NCBI RefSeq assembly: GCF_018130165.1
Contig: NZ_JAFCLZ010000037.1
Span: 1-64,000, forward strand
Reading direction: 5' to 3'
Source: Bradyrhizobium sp. JYMT SZCCT0180
GTDB taxonomy: Bacteria > Pseudomonadota > Alphaproteobacteria > Rhizobiales > Xanthobacteraceae
Length of the DNA stretch: 64,000 nucleotides
The first letter of the stretch is position 1; each line of letters begins with the position of its first letter. The notes below the pieces were generated by a model. It ran no database searches. It had not been told where the DNA came from and was given only the letters and a program-made list of their open reading frames with translations. The translations under genes were made by a program, and so were the position numbers. This document shows, in pieces, positions 35,709 to 44,808 of the stretch.

Positions 35709-36350
35709 TCAGGCGTGACGCCGGCTGAACAGCAACAGGCCGCCCATCGTCGCGAACAGTCCCCCAGTCACCCTGTTGATCCAGCGCATGTGCCAGCTGG
35801 AGCGCAGGACCGGAGCGATCGCGGAAACGCCGAAGGCACACATCGCCAGCACAGTGAATTCGCATGCGATGAATGTGAGGGCGAGGATGGCATATTGCGG
35901 CGCGAACGGTTCGGCCGGATTGAGGAACTGCGGGAAGAATGCAGTGAAGAACAGGATGGCCTTGGGATTGCTCGACCCGACCAGGAGGCCCCTGACATAG
36001 TGCGTGCGCAAGCGCCGGCCGCTGTCCGCTGGGGCGCTCTTGATATCGACGGCTTCAGCGTTGTTGCCGAACGTCTTGATGCCGAGCCAGATGAGGTAGA
36101 TCGCCCCGATCACCTTGACCACGGTGAAGGCAAGCTCCGATGCCGCGAGCAATGCACCGAGGCCCAGCGCAGAAAGCGCCATGACGCCGAGAACCGCGCT
36201 GATGCTGCCAGCCGCGGCTGCCAGCGCGCCCGACTTGCCTTCGTTCAGCGCCGTCGTCATGCAGGTGAGCATGGTTGGGCCGGGGGACAGCACCAACACG
36301 GCCACGGCGGCCAGGTACAGCAAGTAGGTCGTCAAGGTCATTATTCGCAT
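35709..36350 (-). CDS. LysE/RhtB-family amino-acid exporter
   Basis: 213 residues, about six transmembrane helices. The conserved LysE core is present: VLVLSPGPTMLTCMTTALNE, then AIYLIWLGIKTF and VRGLLVGSSNPKAILFFTAF. It exports an amino acid or homoserine-like compound across the inner membrane. Convergent with the patatin gene, with 24 bp between stops. ATG 36350 and 36341 are both possible starts. Confidence 0.9.
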   Translation of the reverse strand: MRIMTLTTYLLYLAAVAVLVLSPGPTMLTCMTTALNEGKSGALAAAAGSISAVLGVMALSALGLGALLAASELAFTVVKVIGAIYLIWLGIKTFGNNAEAVDIKSAPADSGRRLRTHYVRGLLVGSSNPKAILFFTAFFPQFLNPAEPFAPQYAILALTFIACEFTVLAMCAFGVSAIAPVLRSSWHMRWINRVTGGLFATMGGLLLFSRRHA

Positions 36351-36693
36351 CCATATGCGTGGTGAGATTGATCGTGCGTAGTGAGGTTAGGCGACACTCT
36401 GTCGGGTGTGCCGGCCGGTGATGGCTATGATGGTGGCAGGCCCATTTCATTAGCAGTTGGGTAGCCGCCCACCCAGCCCTTAAATGTACCAAAAGCGACG
36501 CGAATTACCCTGAACGGCCCTGCCCCGTTCGGAATATGTGCAATTTCGGCCAGCGTGGCGGAAAAATGCATCCTGCCCGCATTTCGAGAATGAATCGGCG
36601 GGCGCCGATTGTATTTTGGCGAGCCTTTGGAACTTTTCGGAACTTCTGCCATTGCAGATTTGCTGATGGTGCGAACCCCAAGGAGTGTTTGCA
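36351..36693. other. Intergenic region without a clear gene
   Basis: 343 bp between divergent genes. A minus-strand frame ending at 36425 contains IPNGAGPFRVIRVAFGTFKG, which looks protein-like, but its start and ribosome-binding site are unconvincing, so it is not called. AAGGAG at 36680-36685 serves the next gene. Confidence 0.4.
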
Positions 36694-36915
36694 ATGGCAA
36701 CCCAAATCGTGATGGACCACACCGGCGATACCCGCCATGAGTTTGACGCGAACGACGCGAAGGCGTTGCTTGAAGCGGAAAAGCGCTTTGAACAGCTCAC
36801 AGGCGCCGGCTTCACAGCGGCGATCAGAACTTCCTCTGGCGATCCGACGATAACCCGCAGGTTCGATCCGAAAGCCGAAGAAACCCTGTTTTATCCAAGG
36901 CTGGTCGGCGGTTAG
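36694..36915 (+). CDS. Hypothetical small protein
   Basis: 73 residues from ATG 36694, spaced well from AAGGAG. It opens MATQIVMDHTGDTRHEFD and includes EAEKRFEQLTGAGFTAAIRT, an alpha/beta-looking composition. The DAKALLEAEKRFEQLTGAGF and PEAEETLFYPRLVGG-like ends (here PKAEETLFYP) resemble small proteins found beside mobile-element cargo in rhizobia, a memory-based impression. The next gene starts 6 bp after the stop, so the pair is an operon. Not assigned to a family. Confidence 0.6.
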   Translation: MATQIVMDHTGDTRHEFDANDAKALLEAEKRFEQLTGAGFTAAIRTSSGDPTITRRFDPKAEETLFYPRLVGG

Positions 36916-36921
36916 CGTCTC

Positions 36922-37341
36922 ATGTTGCAGACAACGCTACGTAATGCGGTCCGTAACATCAGGCAATTGCTGGCGGATAGCGCCAACCGCTGGCAATTGC
37001 TGCGGGCTCAATATCGGGAATTGGGCTGCCCTCAAAGGGAGGTGCGCGGCATAAGGTTGCTGCAAGCGTGGCTATCGCCTGAACAACTGGTTCAGTTCAA
37101 CAAATACGGGTGGTTCGAAGTCACGGGCTGCCAAAGCGGCAAGCGATACCGGATCTGTTATGGCACCGCGACAAATATTCATGAACTTGACCAGCATGGG
37201 CGCCCGAAAGCCGGTTGGTGTTTTGTGCCAAACCAGCCACTGGTGCCCGGCGACGTCATGCTCGCACAGAAAATTGCTTTGGAAACCGACGAGTGGGCTG
37301 CGCTGGCGGTGGCTAAATCGTTCCGGCCGACCTGGCATTAG
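36922..37341 (+). CDS. Hypothetical protein, second gene of a small operon
   Basis: 139 residues, cytosolic, no signal peptide. It includes NRWQLLRAQYRELGCPQREV, a WFEVTGCQSGKRYRICYGTA segment that looks beta-rich, and a final WAALAVAKSFRPTWH. It starts 6 bp after its partner at 36694. Codon use fits the rest of the window. No recognisable domain. Confidence 0.6.
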   Translation: MLQTTLRNAVRNIRQLLADSANRWQLLRAQYRELGCPQREVRGIRLLQAWLSPEQLVQFNKYGWFEVTGCQSGKRYRICYGTATNIHELDQHGRPKAGWCFVPNQPLVPGDVMLAQKIALETDEWAALAVAKSFRPTWH

Positions 37342-37585
37342 ACAGACCTGTTGGCATGAAACAGACTTGGTACGTCTGAGGGGCCGAGGTCCGCTGCGCT
37401 GCAACTGGCAGGTGAAGCGCTGGCGCTCCTGATGCGGTGCAGCACGGGCTGCGCCGGCGGTGTCGCTACGGAAAATGGATACAGGCAGACTGTTTACCAA
37501 GTCGGTCAAGGACGTGAAAACCACCTTCCCTAAGCGGCTTGAAACGAATCCGCTCTAGGCTGCCTCCAACAGCAAGAGGCAGCAA

Positions 37586-37699
37586 ATGTTCACGATCTTC
37601 AGGGCGCTCGTCATCGCGGTATGCGCGTATGCCGGTTCATCGGTAGCAGGCAGTCAATTCCCGGACCTGCCGAACGCCCATCAAATCTACACCGAGTAG
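37586..37699 (+). CDS. Possible 37-residue secreted peptide
   Basis: MFTIFRALVIAVCAYAGSSV forms a good signal peptide, followed by about 15 residues (QFPDLPNAHQIYTE). AAGAGGC is well placed upstream. It could be a genuine small secreted peptide or the truncated start of a longer exported protein. Composition is the main evidence. Confidence 0.35.
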   Translation: MFTIFRALVIAVCAYAGSSVAGSQFPDLPNAHQIYTE

Positions 37700-37817
37700 C
37701 TCACGGAAGTTCGTGATCGAACTCAGCAGCAGCAATTCCGGCAGTAACCACGTTCAGTTACGGACTGTCAGGAATTACGGCGTTTGCTCTCCGTCAGGTT
37801 CTGTGGCGGAGATGGTT

Positions 37818-38318
37818 ATGCCTCTCGGACGATACATAGCCTGGGTCGGCGCATCGTTGCTCGTGTTGCTGTTCGTGGCCAACTGGTTCTTTCCGCAACC
37901 TTTGGCGGAGCCCGCCGGTGACGAGGTTAACAGGCCGGTCATCCGGATCGCGTCTCTGCAGCAGCCGCCGGAACGGATCGTCATCGACACCAACCTTCCG
38001 ACGATCGTTCCGCCGCCCGCGCCGGCCGCCGAAGCCATACCGGACGAGCCGCCCCCGCAAGCACAATCATACGCGCCGATAACTTCTCATGCGTCGGTTA
38101 CTGGCGCAGAAAAAAGCAAGCCAAAGGCCACGAAGAGGCTGGTGAAGGAGGCTGCAGCCAAACACCCGTCATCGCCCCATGCGCAAATCAGCACGCCTGT
38201 AACCAACACGCCTGTGGTCGCGAGTAGCAATCCGGCGCCGGTCGCACCGCCTACCAGGTTGTCGTTCGCGAATATCATTTCCGGGCAGCTGGTGAGAGAG
38301 CTGTTCAACCTTCATTGA
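37818..38318 (+). CDS. Single-pass membrane protein with Pro/Ala-rich tail
   Basis: 166 residues from ATG 37818, after GGAG; the frame opens earlier at 37713. One helix (YIAWVGASLLVLLFVANWFF) precedes a periplasmic tail with PPPAPAAEAIPDEPPPQ and a Lys-rich stretch (KSKPKATKRLVKEAAAK). No catalytic domain. Such anchored Pro-rich proteins are common in rhizobia and of unknown role. Confidence 0.6.
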   Translation: MPLGRYIAWVGASLLVLLFVANWFFPQPLAEPAGDEVNRPVIRIASLQQPPERIVIDTNLPTIVPPPAPAAEAIPDEPPPQAQSYAPITSHASVTGAEKSKPKATKRLVKEAAAKHPSSPHAQISTPVTNTPVVASSNPAPVAPPTRLSFANIISGQLVRELFNLH

Positions 38319-38522
38319 GCTTCAACGGACCTGCAGTGAGCGCGACGGAGTGCTTAAGCGCTCGGTGCATTAACCCTGTTGTCAGACTTACTTCGCAGCT
38401 CCCGCACGCAAGTCAATTCTGCCGCTAACCCGCCGCATTGGATCCTAGAAATCGCTCTGCGACGTTGGGCAGATTATTTCCCCCGGCTCGGGGCAAGCAT
38501 CTTCGTCCTGGAACAGTAAATC

Positions 38523-39008
38523 ATGATGAGGGCAGGTCTCATCGTTGTTGGCCTCAGCACACTGACCATCATGGAGCTGGGGACACCGCGACACACGAAG
38601 ACAAGCGCGCCAGATCGGTTCGAGCAAGTGACTATCGGCGTCAGCGTATCAGGTGACACCCTGGAGACGGCTGATCGGCGCGAAATCCACAATCTGCAGC
38701 ATGAAGCAACGGTTCAGCCGATCTCATCTGTCGAACCAACACCGCCGCCGGATGTGACGGCCATAACGCCAGAAAAGAATCCGGGCACTGTTGGAATCGG
38801 TAAAGGCGAGAAAAAGCCTGTTGTCAGGAACTCAAAGCCTGAACCCAAGTACACAGAGCCCGACAAATCCAGACCTAAATCCGCAAATCCCGACAAAGCT
38901 GCAAGGATGGCTCGGTCGAAGCCGATGGTCGAGGCCAGGCCGTGTCGTCCAAACGCTTTCGACGGTCTGCTGCAAGCATTGAAGCTGTCCGCCCGATGCC
39001 AGACCTAG
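38523..39008 (+). CDS. Hypothetical Pro/Lys-rich exported protein
   Basis: 161 residues. The N-terminus (MMRAGLIVVGLSTLTIMELG) may be a weak signal or anchor. The rest is low-complexity, with PTPPPDVTAITPEKNPG and a KPEPKYTEPDKSRPKSANPD stretch, ending in a Cys-containing helix (RPNAFDGLLQALKLSARCQT). Its 3' end overlaps the next gene by 13 bp, suggesting coupling. Not recognised. Confidence 0.5.
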   Translation: MMRAGLIVVGLSTLTIMELGTPRHTKTSAPDRFEQVTIGVSVSGDTLETADRREIHNLQHEATVQPISSVEPTPPPDVTAITPEKNPGTVGIGKGEKKPVVRNSKPEPKYTEPDKSRPKSANPDKAARMARSKPMVEARPCRPNAFDGLLQALKLSARCQT

Positions 39009-39757
39009 CACAACAGCTTTCGTTCAATTTCGGGTTGGCCGGCGCCGAACCGGCGCGCCTCGCTCGTGCCCCAAGGGAAGCAGAGCGTGTGGTCGAAATC
39101 AGGCCGCCTCGCCCGGACGAGCGATGCGCACCTGATAGATCGCGAGACTCACGCTACGTATCAATCGCCGCAATCATTCTAGCGGCGGCGATAGCGTTGG
39201 CCGTTGTTGCAAGCCTCTACATCTTCCGCAGCACGCTGCTTTCAAACCGGCAGACAATCGAGTCGATTGACGTCAAGGCTCTGGTGGAACGCATCATCAA
39301 AGTCGAATCGGCGGGAATTGCGAATAAAAAGAACAAGCTGTCCAGCGCCACAGGGGCTGGTCAATTTCTCGATGACACCTGGCTCGAAGCCATCCGAAAG
39401 CATCGCCGCGATCTGATCAAGGGCCGCAGCGACAAGGAACTGCTGGAACTGCGGCAGGACGCCGAACTTACGCGGGAGATCATTGCGCGGCTGCTTGAGC
39501 AATATGCCAGGACACTGAACAAACGCGGCCTGCCCCTCACGTCAGGTTCGCTTTATCTGGCCTATTTTGCCGGACCGGCCGGCGCCGTCGCTCTGCTGTC
39601 CGGCGCCGAACATGCCGACGCCGCATCCGTCATGGCCGCCGCCGACTCGACCGGTCGAACCACCCGCCAGAAACTTGTCAAGGCAAACCCATTCCTCGAG
39701 GTACTGACGGTACGCGATCTCAAGAACTGGGCCGATCACAAGATGCGCGGCATCTAG
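38996..39757 (+). CDS. Membrane-anchored lytic-transglycosylase-like protein
   Basis: 253 residues from ATG 38996; GTG 38942 is an alternative start with GAGG upstream. One transmembrane helix (IAAIILAAAIALAVVASLYI) is followed by a domain with KVESAGIANKKNKLSSATGA and GQFLDDTWLEAI. The early E followed by a GxGQFxxxTW motif recalls lysozyme-like lytic transglycosylases that cut peptidoglycan. The later ARTLNKRGLPLTSGSLYLAY and AVALLSGAEHADAASVMAAA segments match that group. Probably acts in the periplasm on the cell wall. Confidence 0.65.
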   Translation: MPDLAQQLSFNFGLAGAEPARLARAPREAERVVEIRPPRPDERCAPDRSRDSRYVSIAAIILAAAIALAVVASLYIFRSTLLSNRQTIESIDVKALVERIIKVESAGIANKKNKLSSATGAGQFLDDTWLEAIRKHRRDLIKGRSDKELLELRQDAELTREIIARLLEQYARTLNKRGLPLTSGSLYLAYFAGPAGAVALLSGAEHADAASVMAAADSTGRTTRQKLVKANPFLEVLTVRDLKNWADHKMRGI

Positions 39758-39927
39758 ATCGCCCCATTGTCTCGCCGAGGCGCATTCAAGCCGATTGCCC
39801 GGAGGGGGCCCGAAAGGTCAATTGCGCTGCCATGATGCGGTGGTTACGGCAAAGTGGTTACGGCAAAGGGGCGAAAGTCGTATAGTGCCAGCCAGCCTTT
39901 GCCAGATGAGCCAGAGGGAGGAAATCC

Positions 39928-41517
39928 ATGCGGAAGTCTCCATTCGGTGTCGCCGTCGCGGCTCTTATGCTTTCTACGTCTCAGCCGCTGGTCGCCGCGC
40001 AAGACGACGTCGATCAGCAGCTCGGTAACGTGAACTTCAAAACCTCCTGCAACGATGTTGCACAGCGTCGCTTCGATCGCGCGATGCGCTATCAGCACTC
40101 GTTCTGGTACACCAATGCCAAGGAGATCTTCGAGGAGGCCATCAAGGCCGACCCGACATGCGCCATGGCGTATTGGGGCATCGCGCTCACGATGATGGAC
40201 AATCCGCACGCCGCAATTCCTCGGCCGAATCTTGCGCCCGGCCTCGCCGCGATCACCAAAGCCAGGGAGATCGGAGCCAAGACCGATCGCGAACGCGACT
40301 ACATCGATGCGATGATGGTGATGTACGCCGACCACGAAACGATCCCCCACGCCCAGCGCATGCGCGCGCTGCGCGACAAGCAGGCCGACATCGCGGCGAA
40401 ATATCCAGACGATGACGAGGCCCAGATTGCCTACGCCATCACGCTCAACACGTCGGCGGACTTGAAGGACAAGACCTACGCGCAGCAGACCAAGGGCGCC
40501 GCCATCCTGGAGCCGATGTCGGTACGGCTGCCGCAGCATCCGGGTGTGACGCACTATTTGATCCACCTCTACGACTATCCGGCGACCGCGCAAAAAGGCC
40601 TCGACGCCGCCAACCGCTACGCCAAGATCGCGCCGGCCGCGCCACACGCGCAGCACATGCCGTCGCACATCTACACCCGCGTCGGCTATTGGAAGGAATC
40701 GATCGCCTCCAACGCCGCCTCCGTGAAAGCCGCGAAGTCCGAGAAGTCCGTGGGCAATTACCTGCACGCGCAGGATTACATGGTTTATGCCCATCTTCAG
40801 CTCGCCCAGGACCAGCAGGCGCGCGCCGTCATCGACGACATGATCAAAGAGACCGACTTCAAGGTGACGGTCGCGGCCGCCGACTACGCGCTGGCGGCCT
40901 CGCCGGCGCGCTTTGCGATCGACCGCGGCGACTGGGACGCGGCCTCGCAACTATCGGTCAGGCCGAGCGGCCTGAACTACGCGATGGCGATCTCGCATTT
41001 CGCACGCGCGCTCGGCGCGGCGCGCTCCGGCAAGCCGGAAGCCGCCAAGGCGGATGTCCAGAAGCTCGCGGAACTGCGCGACAAATTGCGCGACGCCAAG
41101 GATAATTATTGGTCGCAGATCGTCGACATCCAGCATCAGGTCGCCGCTGCCTGGGTGCTTCACGCGGAGGGCAAATACGACGAGGCCCTTAAGGCCATGA
41201 GCGCGGCAGCGGACGCCGAGGACCTGACCGAGAAGCATGTGGTCACGCCGGGTCCGCTGGCGCCGGCGCGCGAGCTCTACGGCTTCATGCTGCTCGATCG
41301 CGGCATGACCAAGGAGGCGCTTGTGGCATTCGAGGCCACCAAGGCCAAGGAGCCGAACCGCTTCCAGGGCTACGCCGGGGCTGCCAAGGCCGCCGACACG
41401 CTCGGTGACAAGGCAGCGGCACGACAGAACTATCAGCAACTGATGGCGCTCGCGGCGAACGCCGACACGGAGCGGCGCGAGGTAGCGGCGGCAAAGACCT
41501 ATCTCGCCAGCAACTAG
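39928..41517 (+). CDS. Exported TPR-like protein
   Basis: 529 residues. Signal peptide (GVAVAALMLSTSQPLVAA) and many helical TPR-like pairs: AKEIFEEAIKADPTCAMAYW, HAEGKYDEALKAMSAAADAE, DRGMTKEALVAFEATKAKEP. A conserved MPSHIYTRVGYWKESIASNA segment is characteristic of a family of periplasmic TPR proteins without known function. GGGAGGAAATCC gives a clear start. Perhaps co-transcribed with the next gene, 26 bp downstream. Confidence 0.8.
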   Translation: MRKSPFGVAVAALMLSTSQPLVAAQDDVDQQLGNVNFKTSCNDVAQRRFDRAMRYQHSFWYTNAKEIFEEAIKADPTCAMAYWGIALTMMDNPHAAIPRPNLAPGLAAITKAREIGAKTDRERDYIDAMMVMYADHETIPHAQRMRALRDKQADIAAKYPDDDEAQIAYAITLNTSADLKDKTYAQQTKGAAILEPMSVRLPQHPGVTHYLIHLYDYPATAQKGLDAANRYAKIAPAAPHAQHMPSHIYTRVGYWKESIASNAASVKAAKSEKSVGNYLHAQDYMVYAHLQLAQDQQARAVIDDMIKETDFKVTVAAADYALAASPARFAIDRGDWDAASQLSVRPSGLNYAMAISHFARALGAARSGKPEAAKADVQKLAELRDKLRDAKDNYWSQIVDIQHQVAAAWVLHAEGKYDEALKAMSAAADAEDLTEKHVVTPGPLAPARELYGFMLLDRGMTKEALVAFEATKAKEPNRFQGYAGAAKAADTLGDKAAARQNYQQLMALAANADTERREVAAAKTYLASN

Positions 41518-41543
41518 AGCGCAGAAGCGAGAACGGTGGTGCA

Positions 41544-42101
41544 ATGAGAAGGGTAGCTATCGCCGTCGCAGCAGCCGCGCTGGGGTGCGTACTCGCGGCG
41601 GCGTTGGCGTGGTCCGGTCTGCCACGGCACGCCGCGGCAACTGCGACGGCGCCTGTTTGGACCGAGGTGGCCTGGCCCTTCCCGATCGATCAGTGGGGCA
41701 AGGGCAAGGCGTTCCGCTGCAAGGCGGCCGACTGCGGCGCCGAGGTGAGCCTTTATCTGCGTGCCAAGATCGGGTTCTGCAATTGCACGACCGGCGTCGC
41801 GGATGATGAAGATCTGGATCGCATGGGAGATCTCGTTCTCGTCGGCGACGTTGCGCCGCTCGGCGCCGGTCGTCCGATCAACATTGCGTGGATGAAAGGC
41901 CGCAGCCGCGCCTACGCGCTCAACGCGCGCAATCCGCCCGGCAAAACGGCGATATCGGTCGTCTTCAACGAACGCTGCGACATGATCGCCGCAACCGCTG
42001 TGCTCGGCCACGACCGGCCGGCGGCGACCGAGCCCAGCGTGATCGAATTCCTCAACGGCGATAGGGTGATGCGCTGGGCCGAGATCACGCTTGGCCTCTG
42101 A
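41544..42101 (+). CDS. Exported protein with Cys pairs, unknown function
   Basis: 185 residues. N-terminal signal or anchor (VAIAVAAAALGCVLAAALAW). The mature part begins WTEVAWPFPIDQWGKGKAFR and contains CKAADCG, then CNCTTGVADDEDLDRMGDLV and a later single Cys, suggesting disulfides or metal binding. A C-terminal VIEFLNGDRVMRWAEITLGL is beta-like. It lies 26 bp after the TPR gene and 43 bp before the NTF2-like gene. Confidence 0.7.
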   Translation: MRRVAIAVAAAALGCVLAAALAWSGLPRHAAATATAPVWTEVAWPFPIDQWGKGKAFRCKAADCGAEVSLYLRAKIGFCNCTTGVADDEDLDRMGDLVLVGDVAPLGAGRPINIAWMKGRSRAYALNARNPPGKTAISVVFNERCDMIAATAVLGHDRPAATEPSVIEFLNGDRVMRWAEITLGL

Positions 42102-42144
42102 TGCGCGTGCATGCAGGACTGTCCAAACGGGATGGAGACGGCAA

Positions 42145-42516
42145 ATGGACATTCGCGCCGCACTGAAGGAGCTGTGTGAAGCCTTCAACGCGCACGATCT
42201 CGATCGCATCATGGCATGCTTTTCTGACGATTGCGTGCTGGAGATGCCGAGGGGAAGCAGCCCGTGGGGCTCCCGTTTCGAGGGCAAGCGGAATGTACGG
42301 GAAGCGCTGGCGACACGCTTTGAGGGCTTGCCCGACGTCCATTACGGCAACGATGCGCATTTTGTGGATGCGGCTGCCGACACCGGCATCTCGAAATGGA
42401 CCCTCACGGGCACCACCCGCGAGGGCACGCGAAAGGAAGTCCAGGGCTGCGACTTCTATACGTTCCGCGACGGCAAGGTGATCCGCAAGGACTCGTACTG
42501 GAAAATCGTGGATTGA
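42145..42516 (+). CDS. NTF2-like (SnoaL-type) protein
   Basis: 123 residues from ATG 42145; GGAGACGG is upstream. Single NTF2-like domain: LKELCEAFNAHDLDRIMACF, VLEMPRGSSPWGSRFEGKRN, and CDFYTFRDGKVIRKDSYWKI. The fold forms a pocket used by small cyclases, isomerases and binding proteins; the function here is unknown. Full length for the family. Confidence 0.85.
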   Translation: MDIRAALKELCEAFNAHDLDRIMACFSDDCVLEMPRGSSPWGSRFEGKRNVREALATRFEGLPDVHYGNDAHFVDAAADTGISKWTLTGTTREGTRKEVQGCDFYTFRDGKVIRKDSYWKIVD

Positions 42517-42675
42517 GAGACGGTTTGGGCACTTCTCGGACCTCATGCGGCGTGCGCAGGATGCCCTGAGGGGGTTCCCTTCCCGTTATTTGGCAATGTG
42601 AGCAATTTTGACCAGCGAGTCGGTGTTGCGACGCGGCATGATGGTATCGTCACCCCACATCGGAAGATCAGGCAG

Positions 42676-42894
42676 ATGAGATGGGCCCGCGAGCTTGTGG
42701 AAAATAACTCCGTCGAAACCAAACGCTACACGATGGCGGAGCTTTACGAACTGCGCCGGCTGCTTATCAGGCACTCGCGCTCCATGTCGCCCGGGCCCGC
42801 CCGCAATGAGCACCGGCAGATAGCGGCTTCGATGCGCTCGCTCGCCTGCGACAAAAAGTGGCTGGCCGCCCATGCCGTGGATGACCATAAGTAG
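42676..42894 (+). CDS. Hypothetical small basic protein
   Basis: 72 residues from ATG 42676, with a short AGG upstream. It contains ETKRYTMAELYELRRLLIRH and ends KKWLAAHAVDDHK, so it is mostly helical and basic. Codon use is consistent with a gene. A longer frame starting at GTG 42598 is possible. No domain recognised. Confidence 0.45.
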   Translation: MRWARELVENNSVETKRYTMAELYELRRLLIRHSRSMSPGPARNEHRQIAASMRSLACDKKWLAAHAVDDHK

Positions 42895-42977
42895 GGTCGC
42901 CTCGGACGTAGTTAAATTCCGGACCGCTACGGCCAAAACGGCTAAGGTAGATGTCCTGCCACGGGACCAAACCGGAT

Positions 42978-43658
42978 ATGGCCAACAACACCAATCAGGC
43001 TGCCTTTGATCCCAAGGCGTTTCTCGCCATCGTGGGCGAGGGCAAGACTATCCTTGAATTTCAAAAGGATCAGGTCGTCTTCGCCCAGGGCGACGCGGCA
43101 GACACCGTCTTTTATATTCAAAGCGGCCGGGTCAAGGTTGTTGTCATATCCGAGCAGGGCAAAGAGGCGGTGGTGGGGATTTTTGGACCCGGCCAGTTCT
43201 TTGGCGAAGGCTGCATGAACGGCCATTCGGTGCGGATCGCGACCACGACCGCGATGGAAGACTGCCTGGTTACCGGTATCACGAAGGCAGCGATGCTTGC
43301 GGCCCTTCACGATCAACCGACGTTTTCCGAGATGTTCATGGCCTATTTGTTGACCCGCAACAGCCGCATTGAGGAAGACCTGATCGATCAGCTCTTCAAC
43401 TCCAGCGAAAAGCGGTTGGCGCGCCTGCTGCTTCTGCTGGCGAATTTCGGCAAGGAAGGCAGTCCCCAGCCGATCACTCCAAATATCAGCCAGGAGACCC
43501 TGGCCGAGATGATCGGCACCACCCGGTCCCGGGTGAGCTTCTTCATGAACAAATTCCGCAAGCTCGGGTTCATCAGCTACAACGGAAAAATTGAGGTCAA
43601 TAGTTCATTGTTGAATGCGGTCCTGTACGACAAACCCGAGATCAAGCGCGAACCGTAA
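42978..43658 (+). CDS. Crp/Fnr-family transcriptional regulator
   Basis: 226 residues from ATG 42978. An N-terminal cyclic-nucleotide-binding-like domain (FQKDQVVFAQGDAADTVFYI, GIFGPGQFFGEGCM) is joined to a winged helix-turn-helix (SQETLAEMIGTTRSRVSFFM). The Cys needed for an Fnr iron-sulfur cluster are absent, so it is a Crp-like or orphan member. It likely responds to a small ligand and controls nearby or distant genes; no target is clear. Confidence 0.92.
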   Translation: MANNTNQAAFDPKAFLAIVGEGKTILEFQKDQVVFAQGDAADTVFYIQSGRVKVVVISEQGKEAVVGIFGPGQFFGEGCMNGHSVRIATTTAMEDCLVTGITKAAMLAALHDQPTFSEMFMAYLLTRNSRIEEDLIDQLFNSSEKRLARLLLLLANFGKEGSPQPITPNISQETLAEMIGTTRSRVSFFMNKFRKLGFISYNGKIEVNSSLLNAVLYDKPEIKREP

Positions 43659-43688
43659 CGATCGAGCGCGTCGCTTCAACGGACCTCT

Positions 43689-43829
43689 TCACGCCCCTGA
43701 ATACGTCACGACAAGTGCGGCGACTGCCAGAATGCAGCTCACGATCAGCACCAGGAGAACCGGTCTGCCCAACAGACCTCCTCTTGCCTCCACCGCCGTC
43801 TCGACGATTTGCTTTCCATCTTTATGCAT
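43689..43829 (-). CDS. Very small single-pass membrane protein
   Basis: 46 residues from ATG 43829, preceded by AGGAGAGTTCG, an excellent ribosome-binding site. Sequence: a charged start (MHKDGKQIVETAVEARGG) and one helix (PVLLVLIVSCILAVAALVVT) ending TYSGA. It is convergent with the Crp-type gene. The longer frame to 44303 is low-quality and not supported. Confidence 0.65.
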   Translation of the reverse strand: MHKDGKQIVETAVEARGGLLGRPVLLVLIVSCILAVAALVVTYSGA

Positions 43830-44613
43830 CGAACTCTCCTGTGAGCGAACCAACCGCCGCCCCTCGCACAAGTTCCAGAAGCTTTCGGAACGTTCAACCT
43901 TGCCGGATTTCTGGTCCCTATAATTGGAAATGAGCAAAAGAGAACAGCGCCGCCGCCCCGAATGTGATCGGCTTGAAGCCGAACGTCGCTGTCCGCAACG
44001 GCGCCGTTCCCAGACGTGGCCCCGGCGTGACCAGCCCCCAAGCCCAAGCGCCGGGGTCATTCTGTCCAAATTCACCACGCTCGACCGTGAACGCGAGACG
44101 ACGTCGCGCCGCGGCCTCGTTGATTTCTGGTGATCGCAATGGCGATGTGATCGGCCGGCGCGCCGCGATGAGAGCGGCCCCAGCCCGGGGCTGGCTTCCT
44201 GCTGGGGCCGGTCTGTGAGAACCGGGCGCAGCCGAATGGCGCGCCCGTCCTTTGCAAATGTCAGCACATCCCGGCCTCTGGCGCTGCTCAATTTTGACCA
44301 CAATGCGAAACAGATGTGCCGGGTCCTGATTGGGACGGCCCCGGACGCGACGTTTGTGCATCGCTGTTTGAAAGGCGCTCCAACTCGTTAACTTTCGGAA
44401 TGTGAGCAAAATGGAGCAGACGGGGGACCGGGGGAGTGCCAAGCTGGTTCCATCACCGGCCCGCTTCGGCATCTACCGGTGACTGAGAGTTCTGGAACGC
44501 TCCCGCCCCATGCAGGGAAGCATCATGACATCATCCCAACAATTTCTGCTCGCGATCGAAGGTGGTCGGATGGCTCGGGGGAGAACTCAGAACACCGAAC
44601 TGAGGTAACGTCC
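43830..44613. other. 784-bp region without a convincing gene
   Basis: Frames on both strands here are Arg/Pro/Gly-rich and resemble out-of-frame readings. Base use is less skewed than in neighbouring genes. No repeat, tRNA or mobile-element end was recognised. It may be decayed accessory DNA. Confidence 0.5.
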
Positions 44614-44808
44614 ATGCTCCAAAGACAAAGCCAGGGTCCACAATGCACGGCTTGCGGTTCTCCGATGAAGTTGACCGCTATCGAACCGAGCGATACGGGC
44701 CAGGACCTGCGAACGTTTACTTGCCCGCATTGCAGGAGGATTCAACGGCACATCATCGAAAGCGCGGTGACTGATGCATGGTTGGATCGCGGCGGATTGG
44801 TGGCCTGA
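44614..44808 (+). CDS. Small zinc-ribbon-like protein, copy 1
   Basis: 64 residues from ATG 44614, after GAGGT. Two Cys pairs (CTACGSPM and CPHC) flank KLTAIEPSDTGQDLRTFTCP, consistent with a single structural zinc site. A paralogue at 46652 has CATCGRPMKLTLIEPS and CAGC at matching positions. Its stop overlaps the start of the next gene (TGATG). No catalytic domain; possible nucleic-acid or protein binding. Confidence 0.7.
   Translation: MLQRQSQGPQCTACGSPMKLTAIEPSDTGQDLRTFTCPHCRRIQRHIIESAVTDAWLDRGGLVA

Noticed and set aside
36425..36700. 91-codon minus-strand frame with protein-like segment IPNGAGPFRVIRVAFG
   Set aside because: Start and ribosome-binding site are weak and no family fits; it may be a gene fragment, so it is only mentioned in the intergenic note.
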